NCBI GenBank assembly: GCA_030587605.1
Contig: JAUQYT010000366.1
Location: 1 to 7,995, forward strand
Direction of reading: 5' to 3'
Origin: Candidatus Njordarchaeum guaymasense
GTDB lineage: Archaea; Asgardarchaeota; Njordarchaeia; Njordarchaeales; Njordarchaeaceae
DNA length: 7,995 nucleotides
A program made the translations under genes and the position numbers. Below, in pieces: positions 1 through 6,057 of this stretch. The notes below the pieces were generated by a model. It saw only the letters and a program-made list of their open reading frames with translations. It ran no database searches and was not told where the DNA came from. The first letter of the stretch is position 1, and each line of letters opens with the position of its first letter.

Positions 1-20
1 GGTCTATAACAAAGACCAAA

Positions 21-989
21 ATGAATAGGTTTTGGTTGAAGATGAAGAGAATTCTAGTGATAGGTTCAACTGGCCAAATCGGTAGCGAACTTGTCCCAGC
101 ACTGAGAGAGAAGTATGGAAGTGAAAACGTCATTGCCACGGGAAGGCAAACACCGCCACCTAGAATTCTACGCGATGCAGGCCCGTTCCTCTATTTGGAT
201 GCTCAAAATCGAGAAGCACTTGCAAAGGTCGTCTATGAACATGAAATTGATACAATCTATCATTTGGCTTCGCTTCTATCAGCTGCTGGCGAGAAAGTGC
301 CCCAAACAGCTTGGAATACTAATATGATTAGCCTATTAAACGTACTAGAAATTGGGAGAGAATATAACATTGAACGAATTATCTGGCCAAGCTCCATTGC
401 TGCTTTCGGCCCGTCAACTCCAAGAGAGAATACACCGAATGACACTATTTTACAGCCTACTACAATGTACGGAATAACAAAGGTTGCGGGTGAACTACTG
501 GCAGCATATTACCGTAATAAATATGGATTGGACGCTCGTTCGATGCGACTGCCGGGAATAATCAGCAGTGAAACGCCACCAGGAGGAGGAACGACGGATT
601 ACGCAGTGGAAATATTCTATGAAGCAATCAAACAAAAAAGGTATACCTGTTTCGTCAAAGAAGAAACGATGCTCCCAATGATGTATATGCCTGACTGTAT
701 AAAGTGCCATATTGATCTTGCGGAGGCCAACGGTTCAAAGTTAAGACATCGTGTCTTCAATGTCACAGGAATGAGCTTCACTGCGGGAGAGCTAGCCGCA
801 GAAATCAAGAAACATATCCCGGAGTTCAAAATAGAATACAAACCAGACTTTCGACAAGAGATTGCAGATTCTTGGCCGAAGTCCATTGATGATTCATGCG
901 CACGAGAAGAGTGGAGCTGGAGCCCAAGCTATAATCTTGTAGCCATGACCAAAGATATGATCAAGAAGTTGAGTAAGAGACTGAAGTGA
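21..989 (+). CDS. tdh: L-threonine 3-dehydrogenase, SDR (epimerase-like) type
   Basis: Oxidises L-threonine to 2-amino-3-ketobutyrate with NAD+ in the cytoplasm, the first step of threonine breakdown to glycine. The 322-residue product has an N-terminal Rossmann fold with GSTGQIG at 15-21, the strand end HLASLLSA at 81-88, PSSIAAFG at 123-130 and the catalytic YxxxK at Tyr150/Lys154. The stretch RLPGIIS...PGGGTTDYA (177-195) and the C-terminal DSWPKSIDD segment (283-291) are characteristic of the SDR-type threonine dehydrogenases known from Thermoplasma and Flavobacterium, rather than generic sugar epimerases. This is not the zinc-dependent alcohol-dehydrogenase type. The start is uncertain: ATG 21 gives seven extra residues, while ATG 42 (MKRILVIG) fits the usual family N-terminus better. 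Neither has a clear Shine-Dalgarno. It ends 18 bases from the end of convergent kbl, the gene for the next step, which strongly supports the assignment. Confidence 0.9.
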   Translation: MNRFWLKMKRILVIGSTGQIGSELVPALREKYGSENVIATGRQTPPPRILRDAGPFLYLDAQNREALAKVVYEHEIDTIYHLASLLSAAGEKVPQTAWNTNMISLLNVLEIGREYNIERIIWPSSIAAFGPSTPRENTPNDTILQPTTMYGITKVAGELLAAYYRNKYGLDARSMRLPGIISSETPPGGGTTDYAVEIFYEAIKQKRYTCFVKEETMLPMMYMPDCIKCHIDLAEANGSKLRHRVFNVTGMSFTAGELAAEIKKHIPEFKIEYKPDFRQEIADSWPKSIDDSCAREEWSWSPSYNLVAMTKDMIKKLSKRLK

Positions 990-1007
990 TTGCCTTTATT
1001 CTGCTCC

Positions 1008-2228
1008 CTAGTTTTCCGACTTTCGTATTATGTCAAGTTCTCTTCCAACTTTCTCAAATGATGCTAGCGCTTCGTCAAGGTCACGTTTTGTTAGCGCCGA
1101 ATTCATGATCGTTCTTATTCTTGCCGTTCCCTTGGGAACCATCGGGAATACTATGGGTAGGGCGAAAACGCCTTCTTCGTGGAGTCTTTCACTGAAGTTC
1201 TTCGCAGTAGCGTTCTCACCTATGATAACTGGTGTTATTGGTGTCTGACTCTGTCCAGTGTTGAACCCAAGGTCCATCAACCCTTTCTTGAAGTAACTGG
1301 TGTTTTCCCAAAGTGTCTTCACATGTTGAGGTTCCTTCTCAAGTACGTCTATTGCGGCTATGCATGCCGCCGCAACTGGTGGGGGATGTGATCCTGTTAG
1401 GAGCCATGTTCTAGACTTGTTATATGCAAAGTTTATGAGGTCTCTGCTTCCGTTTATGTGTCCGCCGATTACTCCGAAGGCCTTCGAGAAGGTTCCCATC
1501 TCAACGTGGACTTTCTTGTGGTCGAGATGGAAGTGTGAGACTATGCCTCGTCCTTTTTCTCCGAGGACAGCTTCGCCATGCGCGTCGTCAACGTAAACCA
1601 TCGCTCCATGTTCTTCTGCTAACTTCGCGATACCGTCGAGGGGTGCGATGTCTCCGTCCATCGAAAACACGCCGTCGGTGATTATGAGTATTCTGCGGTA
1701 GGTTGGCGAGTGCTTCTCCGCTTCGTTAAGAACTCTTTCAAGGTCCTCTATATTCCTGTGCTTGTAGATTGCTCTCTCGGCGGTTGTGAGCCTGACACCG
1801 TCAATTATGCTGCCATGATTCAGTTCGTCGCTTACGATGAGATCTTCCTTACCAACGAGTTGGGGTATTAAGCCAGAGTTGGCCGTGAACCCGCTGGTGT
1901 ATACAAGTGAGGCTTCAGCTTGTTTGAACGCGGCTAGTCTTCTCTCGAGTTCAACGTGTAGTTCCATGTTTCCAGCTATTGGTCTGACAGAGCCGGACCC
2001 AACGCCATATTTCTTTACGGCTTTTGTTGCAGCGTCTTTCAGCTTGGAGTGTGTGCTCAGGCTGAGGTAGTTGTTGGAGCATAGCATTAGGACTTTCTTG
2101 CCGTCTACGACACACCTTGTTGAGCTTGGACTCTGAAGAACACGTAGTCGCCAATCCAGTTCTTGGCTGACGAGAGCCTGGTACTCCTCTCGAAGAAAAG
2201 ACGCTGGATCTCTACTGACAGAAGTCAT
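1008..2228 (-). CDS. kbl: 2-amino-3-ketobutyrate CoA ligase (glycine C-acetyltransferase)
   Basis: PLP enzyme of the alpha-oxoamine synthase family. It cleaves 2-amino-3-ketobutyrate with CoA into glycine and acetyl-CoA, taking the product of threonine dehydrogenase. The 406 residues match the family's usual length of about 400. Visible active-site features are Asn137-His138 (ring-stacking His), DDAH at 214-217 (Asp214 for the pyridine nitrogen, His217) and the Schiff-base lysine Lys249 in GTFSKAFG. Substrate-region motifs are CSNNYLSL (50-57) and GSGSVRPIAG (77-86). Sequence alone does not rule out the relatives 8-amino-7-oxononanoate synthase or 5-aminolevulinate synthase, but the adjacent tdh makes Kbl much more likely and no biotin or heme gene is nearby. 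The ATG at 2228 is preceded by AGGTGAT eight bases upstream, a perfect archaeal ribosome binding site. The gene has its own promoter region, divergent from mtxX. Confidence 0.9.
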   Translation of the reverse strand: MTSVSRDPASFLREEYQALVSQELDWRLRVLQSPSSTRCVVDGKKVLMLCSNNYLSLSTHSKLKDAATKAVKKYGVGSGSVRPIAGNMELHVELERRLAAFKQAEASLVYTSGFTANSGLIPQLVGKEDLIVSDELNHGSIIDGVRLTTAERAIYKHRNIEDLERVLNEAEKHSPTYRRILIITDGVFSMDGDIAPLDGIAKLAEEHGAMVYVDDAHGEAVLGEKGRGIVSHFHLDHKKVHVEMGTFSKAFGVIGGHINGSRDLINFAYNKSRTWLLTGSHPPPVAAACIAAIDVLEKEPQHVKTLWENTSYFKKGLMDLGFNTGQSQTPITPVIIGENATAKNFSERLHEEGVFALPIVFPMVPKGTARIRTIMNSALTKRDLDEALASFEKVGRELDIIRKSEN

Positions 2229-2453
2229 ATCTAAGAATCACCTTTTCCCTATTCTTCGGTTAATGTCATGTTACTTCCGCTGCCTATTTGAAATGGATAT
2301 GCACTTAACTCTTTAGTAAGGCCTAAGGCGTATATCTATTCATAGTTTTCTGTTTTCGCTTTTAGAGGTTGGCTAATAGTTTTTTAAGTGTGAATGAGGA
2401 GAATACTAGCATCGACAGCGGGAAGAGGAGAACAGAAGACTACTTAGTAGATT
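2229..2453. promoter_or_regulatory. Divergent intergenic promoter region, kbl / mtxX
   Basis: This 225-base spacer must carry promoters for both outward genes. Rightward, a TATA-like GTATATCTA at about 2330-2338 and a TTTTTTAAG at 2381-2389 are candidates, placing transcript starts near 2360 or 2412. Leftward, TTTCAAATA (minus strand, about 2286-2294) is a weak candidate about 60 bases before the kbl ATG. None has a clear purine-rich BRE, so which box is used is inference. An open frame beginning at TTG 2369 crosses the spacer but overlaps mtxX out of frame and resembles nothing. Confidence 0.4.
2237..2243 (-). promoter_or_regulatory. Ribosome binding site of kbl
   Basis: On the minus strand this reads AGGTGAT, complementary over seven bases to the archaeal 16S rRNA 3' tail (AUCACCU). 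It sits eight bases before the ATG and fixes the kbl start. Confidence 0.75.
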
Positions 2454-3350
2454 ATGGCGCCATTGCGTTCAAATCCGCAGGCTTTGGGTCCTGGAAAGGT
2501 GATTCATTTGTTGGAAGGAGTCATAAGACTGGCTCAGAGGATGCCTGCGATCGTGGGACTGGGAATATCGACACCTATCGAGCATGCTAGGAAAACCGTT
2601 GACGCTGCTCTGCGATCTTTGTGGAATGGCTATGCAAAGCGCATCCTCCTAGTTGGATCATCTCAAACCTTCTACGAACTTGCAGCAATTGACCCATCTC
2701 TAATACAGGTAGTCAGTGATGACCCAGAAAGTTATTTGGTTAAGCTTCTTGATGGAGAGGCGAACGCCATAGTACGAGGTTCCCTAGGGGCAAGCAAGTT
2801 ATTGGTTAACATCAAGTCCAAGTTCGGACTTCCTTTTCTATCCCGCCTCGCGCTTATGGAAACTCCAGGGAGGCATAACTTTTTCTTTGCTCCTGTTGGC
2901 ATAGACGAGGGTAGAACAGTGAGGGAGAAGCTCTACTTCGTCACTGAGGGAGTGAAGCTAATGCAGCCGCTGGGGTACAAGCCGAAGGTAGCCGTACTTT
3001 CTGGAGGTAGAATGGATGACGTAGGTCGGGATAAGAGGGTCGATACCACCATTAAGGACGCGGAGGCAGTTGTGGAAGCTGCAGGAAGCGAGATCTCTAA
3101 CATAGAGATCAAGCATTACGAGATACTGATCGAGGACGCGATAGCGGATGGAGCTAACCTGATAATTGCTCCCGACGGAGTCTCTGGGAACCTGATCTAC
3201 AGAACGCTAATTCATATCGGAGGAGGAACCTCATACGGAGCCCCCTTTCTCGGACTTGCGAAACCCATCATAGATACTTCTCGCGTTGGGCCAATAAGCG
3301 AGTATGTTGGCGCTATAGCCTTCGCGAGCGCACTAGTCACCCAAACCTAA
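2454..3350 (+). CDS. mtxX: MtxX / methanogen marker protein 4 family, phosphotransacetylase-like
   Basis: A 298-residue soluble protein of the family annotated 'methyltransferase MtxX' or methanogenesis marker 4, whose biochemical role is unknown. The C-terminal half shows the phosphate acetyl/butyryltransferase fold signature: VLSGGRMDDVGRDKR (181-195), then IIAPDGVSGNLIYRTL (237-252), GGGTSYGAPFLGLAKPI (256-272) and DTSR (274-277). These parallel the phosphotransacetylase stretch with PDLN-SGN, GG and LSRG. The N-terminal part has a short Rossmann-like strand IVGLGIST (33-40) and ILLVGSS (64-70). The start is ambiguous: a stop lies directly before ATG 2454, which has no Shine-Dalgarno, whereas TTG 2511 follows a perfect AGGTGAT (2497-2503) by seven bases and would give 279 residues. 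It converges with the phosphoesterase gene 13 bases downstream. Family membership is fairly sure. Neither the methyltransferase nor the phosphotransacetylase activity should be assumed. Confidence 0.8.
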   Translation: MAPLRSNPQALGPGKVIHLLEGVIRLAQRMPAIVGLGISTPIEHARKTVDAALRSLWNGYAKRILLVGSSQTFYELAAIDPSLIQVVSDDPESYLVKLLDGEANAIVRGSLGASKLLVNIKSKFGLPFLSRLALMETPGRHNFFFAPVGIDEGRTVREKLYFVTEGVKLMQPLGYKPKVAVLSGGRMDDVGRDKRVDTTIKDAEAVVEAAGSEISNIEIKHYEILIEDAIADGANLIIAPDGVSGNLIYRTLIHIGGGTSYGAPFLGLAKPIIDTSRVGPISEYVGAIAFASALVTQT

Positions 3351-3363
3351 CCTGAGAAATCAA

Positions 3364-3732
3364 TCATGATGCTTTCTTTTTGAAGACAAGCCATTTGTCT
3401 CCTCCGGTATTTAGCATCACATATGAGTCGATTAGCATTGACCCCTTGAACTGGAGTATGAGTGCCTTTGGCGTTTCTTTCACTATTTGGTATTCTCCTG
3501 AATCCGTTTTTTTAAGTTCTCCTGCGCCGTACCCTTCTTCGATTTCTCCTTCGAAGTCGAGACTCCACTCCTCGTGAAGCGGTTGCTCGATTGCCATTCT
3601 CTTAACCCCAGGCGCTGTGGGAGGCTGGTACCGCATCGCAAATGATCTGACTCCTCCTCCTTGCCACTCCAATCTGAGGTCGTAGTGCAGACCAGCCTTT
3701 TTGGCCTTGTGCTCATGCAAGGTGAACCGCAT
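3364..3732 (-). CDS. Minimal archaeal LigD-type DNA 3'-phosphoesterase
   Basis: Stand-alone phosphoesterase (PE) of the family first known as a domain of bacterial DNA ligase D, which removes 3' phosphates and 3' ribonucleotides to heal DNA ends. The 122 residues include HEHKAKKAGLHYDLRLE (6-22), giving probable metal ligands His8, His16 and Asp18, with Arg20 beside them. Further on are the histidine at His53 (QPLHEEW) and the DFEGEIEEGYGAG turn (59-71). It lacks the N-terminal arm of bacterial PE, as do the short characterised archaeal enzymes from Korarchaeum (117 aa) and Methanosarcina. No ligase, polymerase or Ku gene lies nearby, so a complete end-joining system is not shown. The ATG at 3732 is preceded by GAGGAGGAG and an in-frame stop, so the start is firm. 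It follows the PfkB-like gene by 62 bases on the same strand with no convincing promoter between, suggesting co-transcription. Confidence 0.87.
   Translation of the reverse strand: MRFTLHEHKAKKAGLHYDLRLEWQGGGVRSFAMRYQPPTAPGVKRMAIEQPLHEEWSLDFEGEIEEGYGAGELKKTDSGEYQIVKETPKALILQFKGSMLIDSYVMLNTGGDKWLVFKKKAS
3373..3381 (+). terminator. T-rich tract, possible terminator for mtxX
   Basis: TTTCTTTTT on the plus strand begins 23 bases after the mtxX stop, inside the 3' end of the convergent phosphoesterase gene. Archaeal termination commonly uses such T tracts. It also encodes the Lys-rich tail of the phosphoesterase, so the match may be incidental. Confidence 0.3.
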
Positions 3733-3734
3733 AA

Positions 3735-3743
3735 CTCCTCCTC
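3735..3743 (-). promoter_or_regulatory. Ribosome binding site of the phosphoesterase gene
   Basis: The minus strand reads GAGGAGGAG just before the ATG at 3732. A core GGAGG (3737-3741) lies four bases from the start. A second GGAGG lies at 3746-3750. This indicates strong independent ribosome loading even if transcription comes from pfkB. Confidence 0.6.
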
Positions 3744-3794
3744 AACCTCCTTGCGTCACTTATCTTGAAGAACATGAGGCAGATTCATTTGCGA

Positions 3795-4934
3795 TTACCT
3801 GGTCTCTTCTTTGCTTTCTTCCTCACTGCCTATATCAGTGGTTTTCGTTTTCGTGTTTTGCATAAAACTCGCTAGTTCTTCCTTTGTAGCGTGTTTGCCT
3901 CCCTCATCTTGGATGTAGAATCCTGCCGCCGCATTTGCGAGGAGGAGTCGCTCCACATGGGGCAAACCCACAACTTCTCCGAAGATATTTCCAGCGTTCC
4001 AAGCATCTCCAGCTCCAGTGACGCGCCTGACCTTGACATTGAAGCACGGGGCGAAGAATTTGGTTTCCTGGCTGAATGAGCATGAGTAGTCTATTGTGTG
4101 GAGATCTATTCTGAACCTGAGTTTCTCGTGGAGCAGTGCCGCGGCTTCCAAGGCAAGTTTGTTCAAGTTTTCTGTCTTCCTTCTCTTATTGAATGATTTG
4201 TTAAGATAGCCTGCGAACCAGCATGCTTCGCTCTCATTGACTCCGAAGATGTCCACGAATGGTTTTCTTAGCACTCCATTGAAGACATCACCGATCTCCT
4301 TTTGTCTGGAGGACGGGTCACACGTATCGAAGTACGTTTTACCGCCTCCTTCTGCTTTCGCCTTTCTGAACACGGCTTCAGCCAGTTTTGTTCCTTTCTT
4401 GTTTTGGAGCCAGTTGAATACGCATACTATATCCGCTCTGAGTATTCTTTCCCAGTCTTCCTTGGTGAGTGAGTCAGGCCCGAAATCTGAAACCGAAGCA
4501 GGGTAATTCAGCATCACATTTGATTTGCGTCCGCCCACCTTGGCCTCCAACGCTACTGTGAGAGCCAGTTGTCCATCGGTCTTCACGCCTGAGAGGTCAA
4601 CGTTTTCATGGGGGAAGTAGTACTTGAGGAGGTATAGTCCGAGGTCACTTGTCCTTCCTATGAAGGACACGTCAGCTCCAAGTGACACTAGTGCTGAGAC
4701 GCAGTTGACAGCGTTCCCTCCTCGTAGTACAGATTGTGTTGTGAATGGAATGTTTCCGCCACCTTGCTCGGCTACTTCTGAGATTCGCTGTTGAAGGGCC
4801 TTGAATGGTCCATCATAAAACACAAGGTGGTCGAAGAAGAAATCAGGCATGACGACGACTTTGATCGGTTGCTTAATGCTCGAAAGGCGTTTGCATAGCG
4901 ATTCGATTTCCCGCTCCAACAGTTCTTCGCCCAA
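3795..4934 (-). CDS. PfkB / ribokinase-family carbohydrate or nucleoside kinase
   Basis: Cytoplasmic kinase of the PfkB family; the substrate is not determinable here. The 379-residue protein has the substrate-binding di-glycine motif RGGNAVN at 71-77, a VSFIGRTSDLG segment (89-99), the NxxE metal motif Asn233-Glu236, and the ATP-binding/catalytic signature RVTGAGDAWNAG (304-315) with anion-hole GAGD and catalytic base Asp310. It is somewhat longer than a typical ribokinase (about 300-330). The extra length is an N-terminal helix (1-22) and a C-terminal tail rich in Lys, Thr and Glu (about 358-379). The first strand reads VVVMPDFFFD (26-35) instead of the usual GxxxxD opening, so the sugar pocket may be unusual. 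The start is TTG, chosen because GAGGTGA (minus strand, 4941-4947) lies six bases before it and a TATA box sits just upstream. It is probably cotranscribed with the phosphoesterase downstream and diverges from adk. Confidence 0.85.
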   Translation of the reverse strand: MGEELLEREIESLCKRLSSIKQPIKVVVMPDFFFDHLVFYDGPFKALQQRISEVAEQGGGNIPFTTQSVLRGGNAVNCVSALVSLGADVSFIGRTSDLGLYLLKYYFPHENVDLSGVKTDGQLALTVALEAKVGGRKSNVMLNYPASVSDFGPDSLTKEDWERILRADIVCVFNWLQNKKGTKLAEAVFRKAKAEGGGKTYFDTCDPSSRQKEIGDVFNGVLRKPFVDIFGVNESEACWFAGYLNKSFNKRRKTENLNKLALEAAALLHEKLRFRIDLHTIDYSCSFSQETKFFAPCFNVKVRRVTGAGDAWNAGNIFGEVVGLPHVERLLLANAAAGFYIQDEGGKHATKEELASFMQNTKTKTTDIGSEEESKEETR

Positions 4935-4940
4935 GTTTTT

Positions 4941-4947
4941 TCACCTC
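4941..4947 (-). promoter_or_regulatory. Ribosome binding site that fixes the TTG start of the PfkB-like gene
   Basis: The minus strand reads GAGGTGA, within GGTGAGGTGA, six bases before TTG 4934. No ATG or GTG has comparable support, so the site decides the start. Confidence 0.7.
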
Positions 4948-4969
4948 ACCAAACCTATCCAACTGTGGA

Positions 4970-4978
4970 GATATAAGG
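4970..4978 (-). promoter_or_regulatory. TATA box of the PfkB-like gene
   Basis: The minus strand reads CCTTATATC. A transcript start about 25 bases downstream would fall near 4948, just ahead of the ribosome binding site, giving a leader of roughly 14 bases. The geometry is good, but transcription is inferred. Confidence 0.55.
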
Positions 4979-5011
4979 TGTGCGAGGTCGAGTGGAGTCA
5001 GAGTGTGAAGC

Positions 5012-5018
5012 TTTATAT
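5012..5018 (+). promoter_or_regulatory. TATA box of adk
   Basis: TTTATAT, preceded by GTGAAGC, a purine-bearing stretch where a BRE would lie. It predicts a transcript start near 5040, between the upstream ATG at 4980 and the GTG at 5058. This argues against the longer adk reading frame. Confidence 0.55.
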
Positions 5019-5057
5019 TGTTCATGGCTTCTACATTTTTCCAGCATTGGGTGGCGT

Positions 5058-5723
5058 GTGAAAGAGTTGCCTAGGATAATTGCTATGTTCGGTCCTCCTG
5101 GCGCTGGGAAGGGAACTCAGGCTACATTTCTCTCACAGAAGTATGGTATCCCACAGATATCGACGGGCGATATTCTCAGAGACGCTGTGAAGCAGGGAAC
5201 AGCGCTCGGTAAGAAAGCGCAGACCTACATGAATAAGGGAGCGCTGGTTCCAGATGATGTTGTGATAGGGATAATCGAGGAGAGAATAGAGCAGAAGGAT
5301 TGCAAGAATGGATTCATCTTGGACGGCTTTCCGAGAACCATAGCGCAGGCTGATGCTTTAGAGAAGCTACTTGACAAGAGAAAAACACCGTTGTCCCATG
5401 TGATTAACCTTAAGGTCGACAATGATGAGTTAGTCAAGCGATCCTCTGCGAGACGGGTTTGCAGGTCCTGCAACGCCGTCTACAGCCTCACGGTCAATCC
5501 ACCTAGAGTCGATGGAAGGTGTGATGCTTGCGGCGGAGAGTTGGCTCAGCGTGATGACGATAAGGAAGAAGTGGTTAGAAGTAGGTTGAAGGTCTATGGA
5601 GAGAAGACTATGCCTATTCTTGACTTCTATGCTAAGAGGAAGCTCCTGAGAGACGTTGACGGCTCGCTACCAATAGAAGAGGTAAGGAAGTCGATACAGA
5701 AGACAGTGGAAGCCAAGAAGTAG
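5058..5723 (+). CDS. adk: Adenylate kinase with four-cysteine zinc lid
   Basis: Catalyses AMP + ATP <-> 2 ADP. With the GTG 5058 start it has 221 residues, the length of long-form adenylate kinases. Key elements are the P-loop GPPGAGKGT (12-20), the AMP-site STGDILR (35-41), DGFPRT (89-94), and a long LID with Cys135-x2-Cys138 and Cys155-x2-Cys158, the zinc-binding pattern of many bacterial enzymes. The LID closes with RDDDKEEVVRSRL (165-177). This is the bacterial/eukaryal-type enzyme, unlike the short trimeric AdkA of methanogens and Sulfolobus. The frame stays open back to ATG 4980, but the family starts shortly before the P-loop and the predicted transcript begins after 4980. TTG 5067 is the other plausible start, and neither has a strong Shine-Dalgarno. 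It diverges from the PfkB-like kinase and is followed by a noncoding gap. Confidence 0.93.
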   Translation: MKELPRIIAMFGPPGAGKGTQATFLSQKYGIPQISTGDILRDAVKQGTALGKKAQTYMNKGALVPDDVVIGIIEERIEQKDCKNGFILDGFPRTIAQADALEKLLDKRKTPLSHVINLKVDNDELVKRSSARRVCRSCNAVYSLTVNPPRVDGRCDACGGELAQRDDDKEEVVRSRLKVYGEKTMPILDFYAKRKLLRDVDGSLPIEEVRKSIQKTVEAKK

Positions 5724-5891
5724 AGATAAGTCAGCTAATCGCTGCCTTTCTTGACTGTTGACATGGTGAATTTTCTTGGCAGGATTTTCTGCTGCTTGAC
5801 GCGGGTGTCCGAAACGTTCAATCATTCTTAGAACGGTGTCTTTATTCCACGAATTGCCTTCACTCTTTATGATTGATGATCTAACTGTCTA

Positions 5892-5925
5892 TCATAGTAA
5901 ATGCTTAAAAGGAAAGTCATAGTGA
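5892..5925 (+). promoter_or_regulatory. Candidate promoter with direct repeats flanking a TATA-like box
   Basis: TCATAGTAA (5892-5900) and TCATAGTGA (5917-5925) recur 25 bases apart on either side of GCTTAAAAG (5903-5911). This layout suits a transcription factor that blocks or assists TBP binding. A transcript from this box would start near 5932, about 126 bases before the acyl-CoA dehydrogenase start. The regulatory role is inference. Confidence 0.35.
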
Positions 5926-6042
5926 ACACGATTCATGAAAAGTAATGCAAAGTGCTCCGCAAGAGAGAGGGATTAGAGTATTAAGTAGGGAATGACGTAG
6001 AGAGATCGATTGAATCATTCCTTCTGACGAAACTCACAATAT

Positions 6043-6047
6043 GGAGG
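6043..6047 (+). promoter_or_regulatory. Ribosome binding site of the acyl-CoA dehydrogenase gene
   Basis: GGAGG, ten bases before TTG 6058. The spacing is slightly long, but no other in-frame start near the family's N-terminus is better placed. Confidence 0.55.
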
Positions 6048-6057
6048 CTGTTACTGG

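Larger units (their letters stand above)
5724..6057. other. 334-base gap between adk and the acyl-CoA dehydrogenase gene
   Basis: No RNA gene or convincing protein gene is seen. The second half probably holds the promoter and leader of the acyl-CoA dehydrogenase gene: a TATA-like box at 5903-5911 flanked by two TCATAGTRA repeats, a 13-codon open frame at 5935-5976, a small palindrome GAATCATTC at 6012-6020 and a GGAGG ribosome site at 6043-6047. A minus-strand open stretch (5667-5888) has no ribosome site and no recognisable product. Confidence 0.5.

Noticed and set aside
1030..2154. Several 67-78-codon frames within kbl
   Set aside because: All are shadows of kbl in other frames, without ribosome sites or domain-like sequence.
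2369..2590. 73-codon plus-strand frame starting TTG in the kbl-mtxX spacer
   Set aside because: No spaced ribosome site, no recognisable motif, and it overlaps mtxX out of frame. A frameshift joining it to mtxX was considered, but the upstream peptide shows no relation to the family.
3795..3860. Possible membrane or signal function for the PfkB-like C-terminal tail
   Set aside because: The tail is highly charged (Lys, Glu, Thr) with no hydrophobic run; it is only a flexible extension.
4980..5057. 26-residue N-terminal extension of adenylate kinase from ATG 4980
   Set aside because: The TATA box at 5012-5018 would place the transcript start after this ATG, and the family begins shortly before the P-loop.
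5866..5880. TGATTGATGAT resembling a C box of a C/D guide RNA
   Set aside because: The C box lacks the required purine before TGATGA and no properly spaced D box or D'/C' pair was found.
5667..5888. Minus-strand open stretch overlapping the 3' end of adk, with an ATG at 5825
   Set aside because: The upper part reads like plausible protein, but the ATG-started frame is only about 52 codons, has no ribosome site, ends in a hydrophobic antisense-adk segment and matches no family I know.
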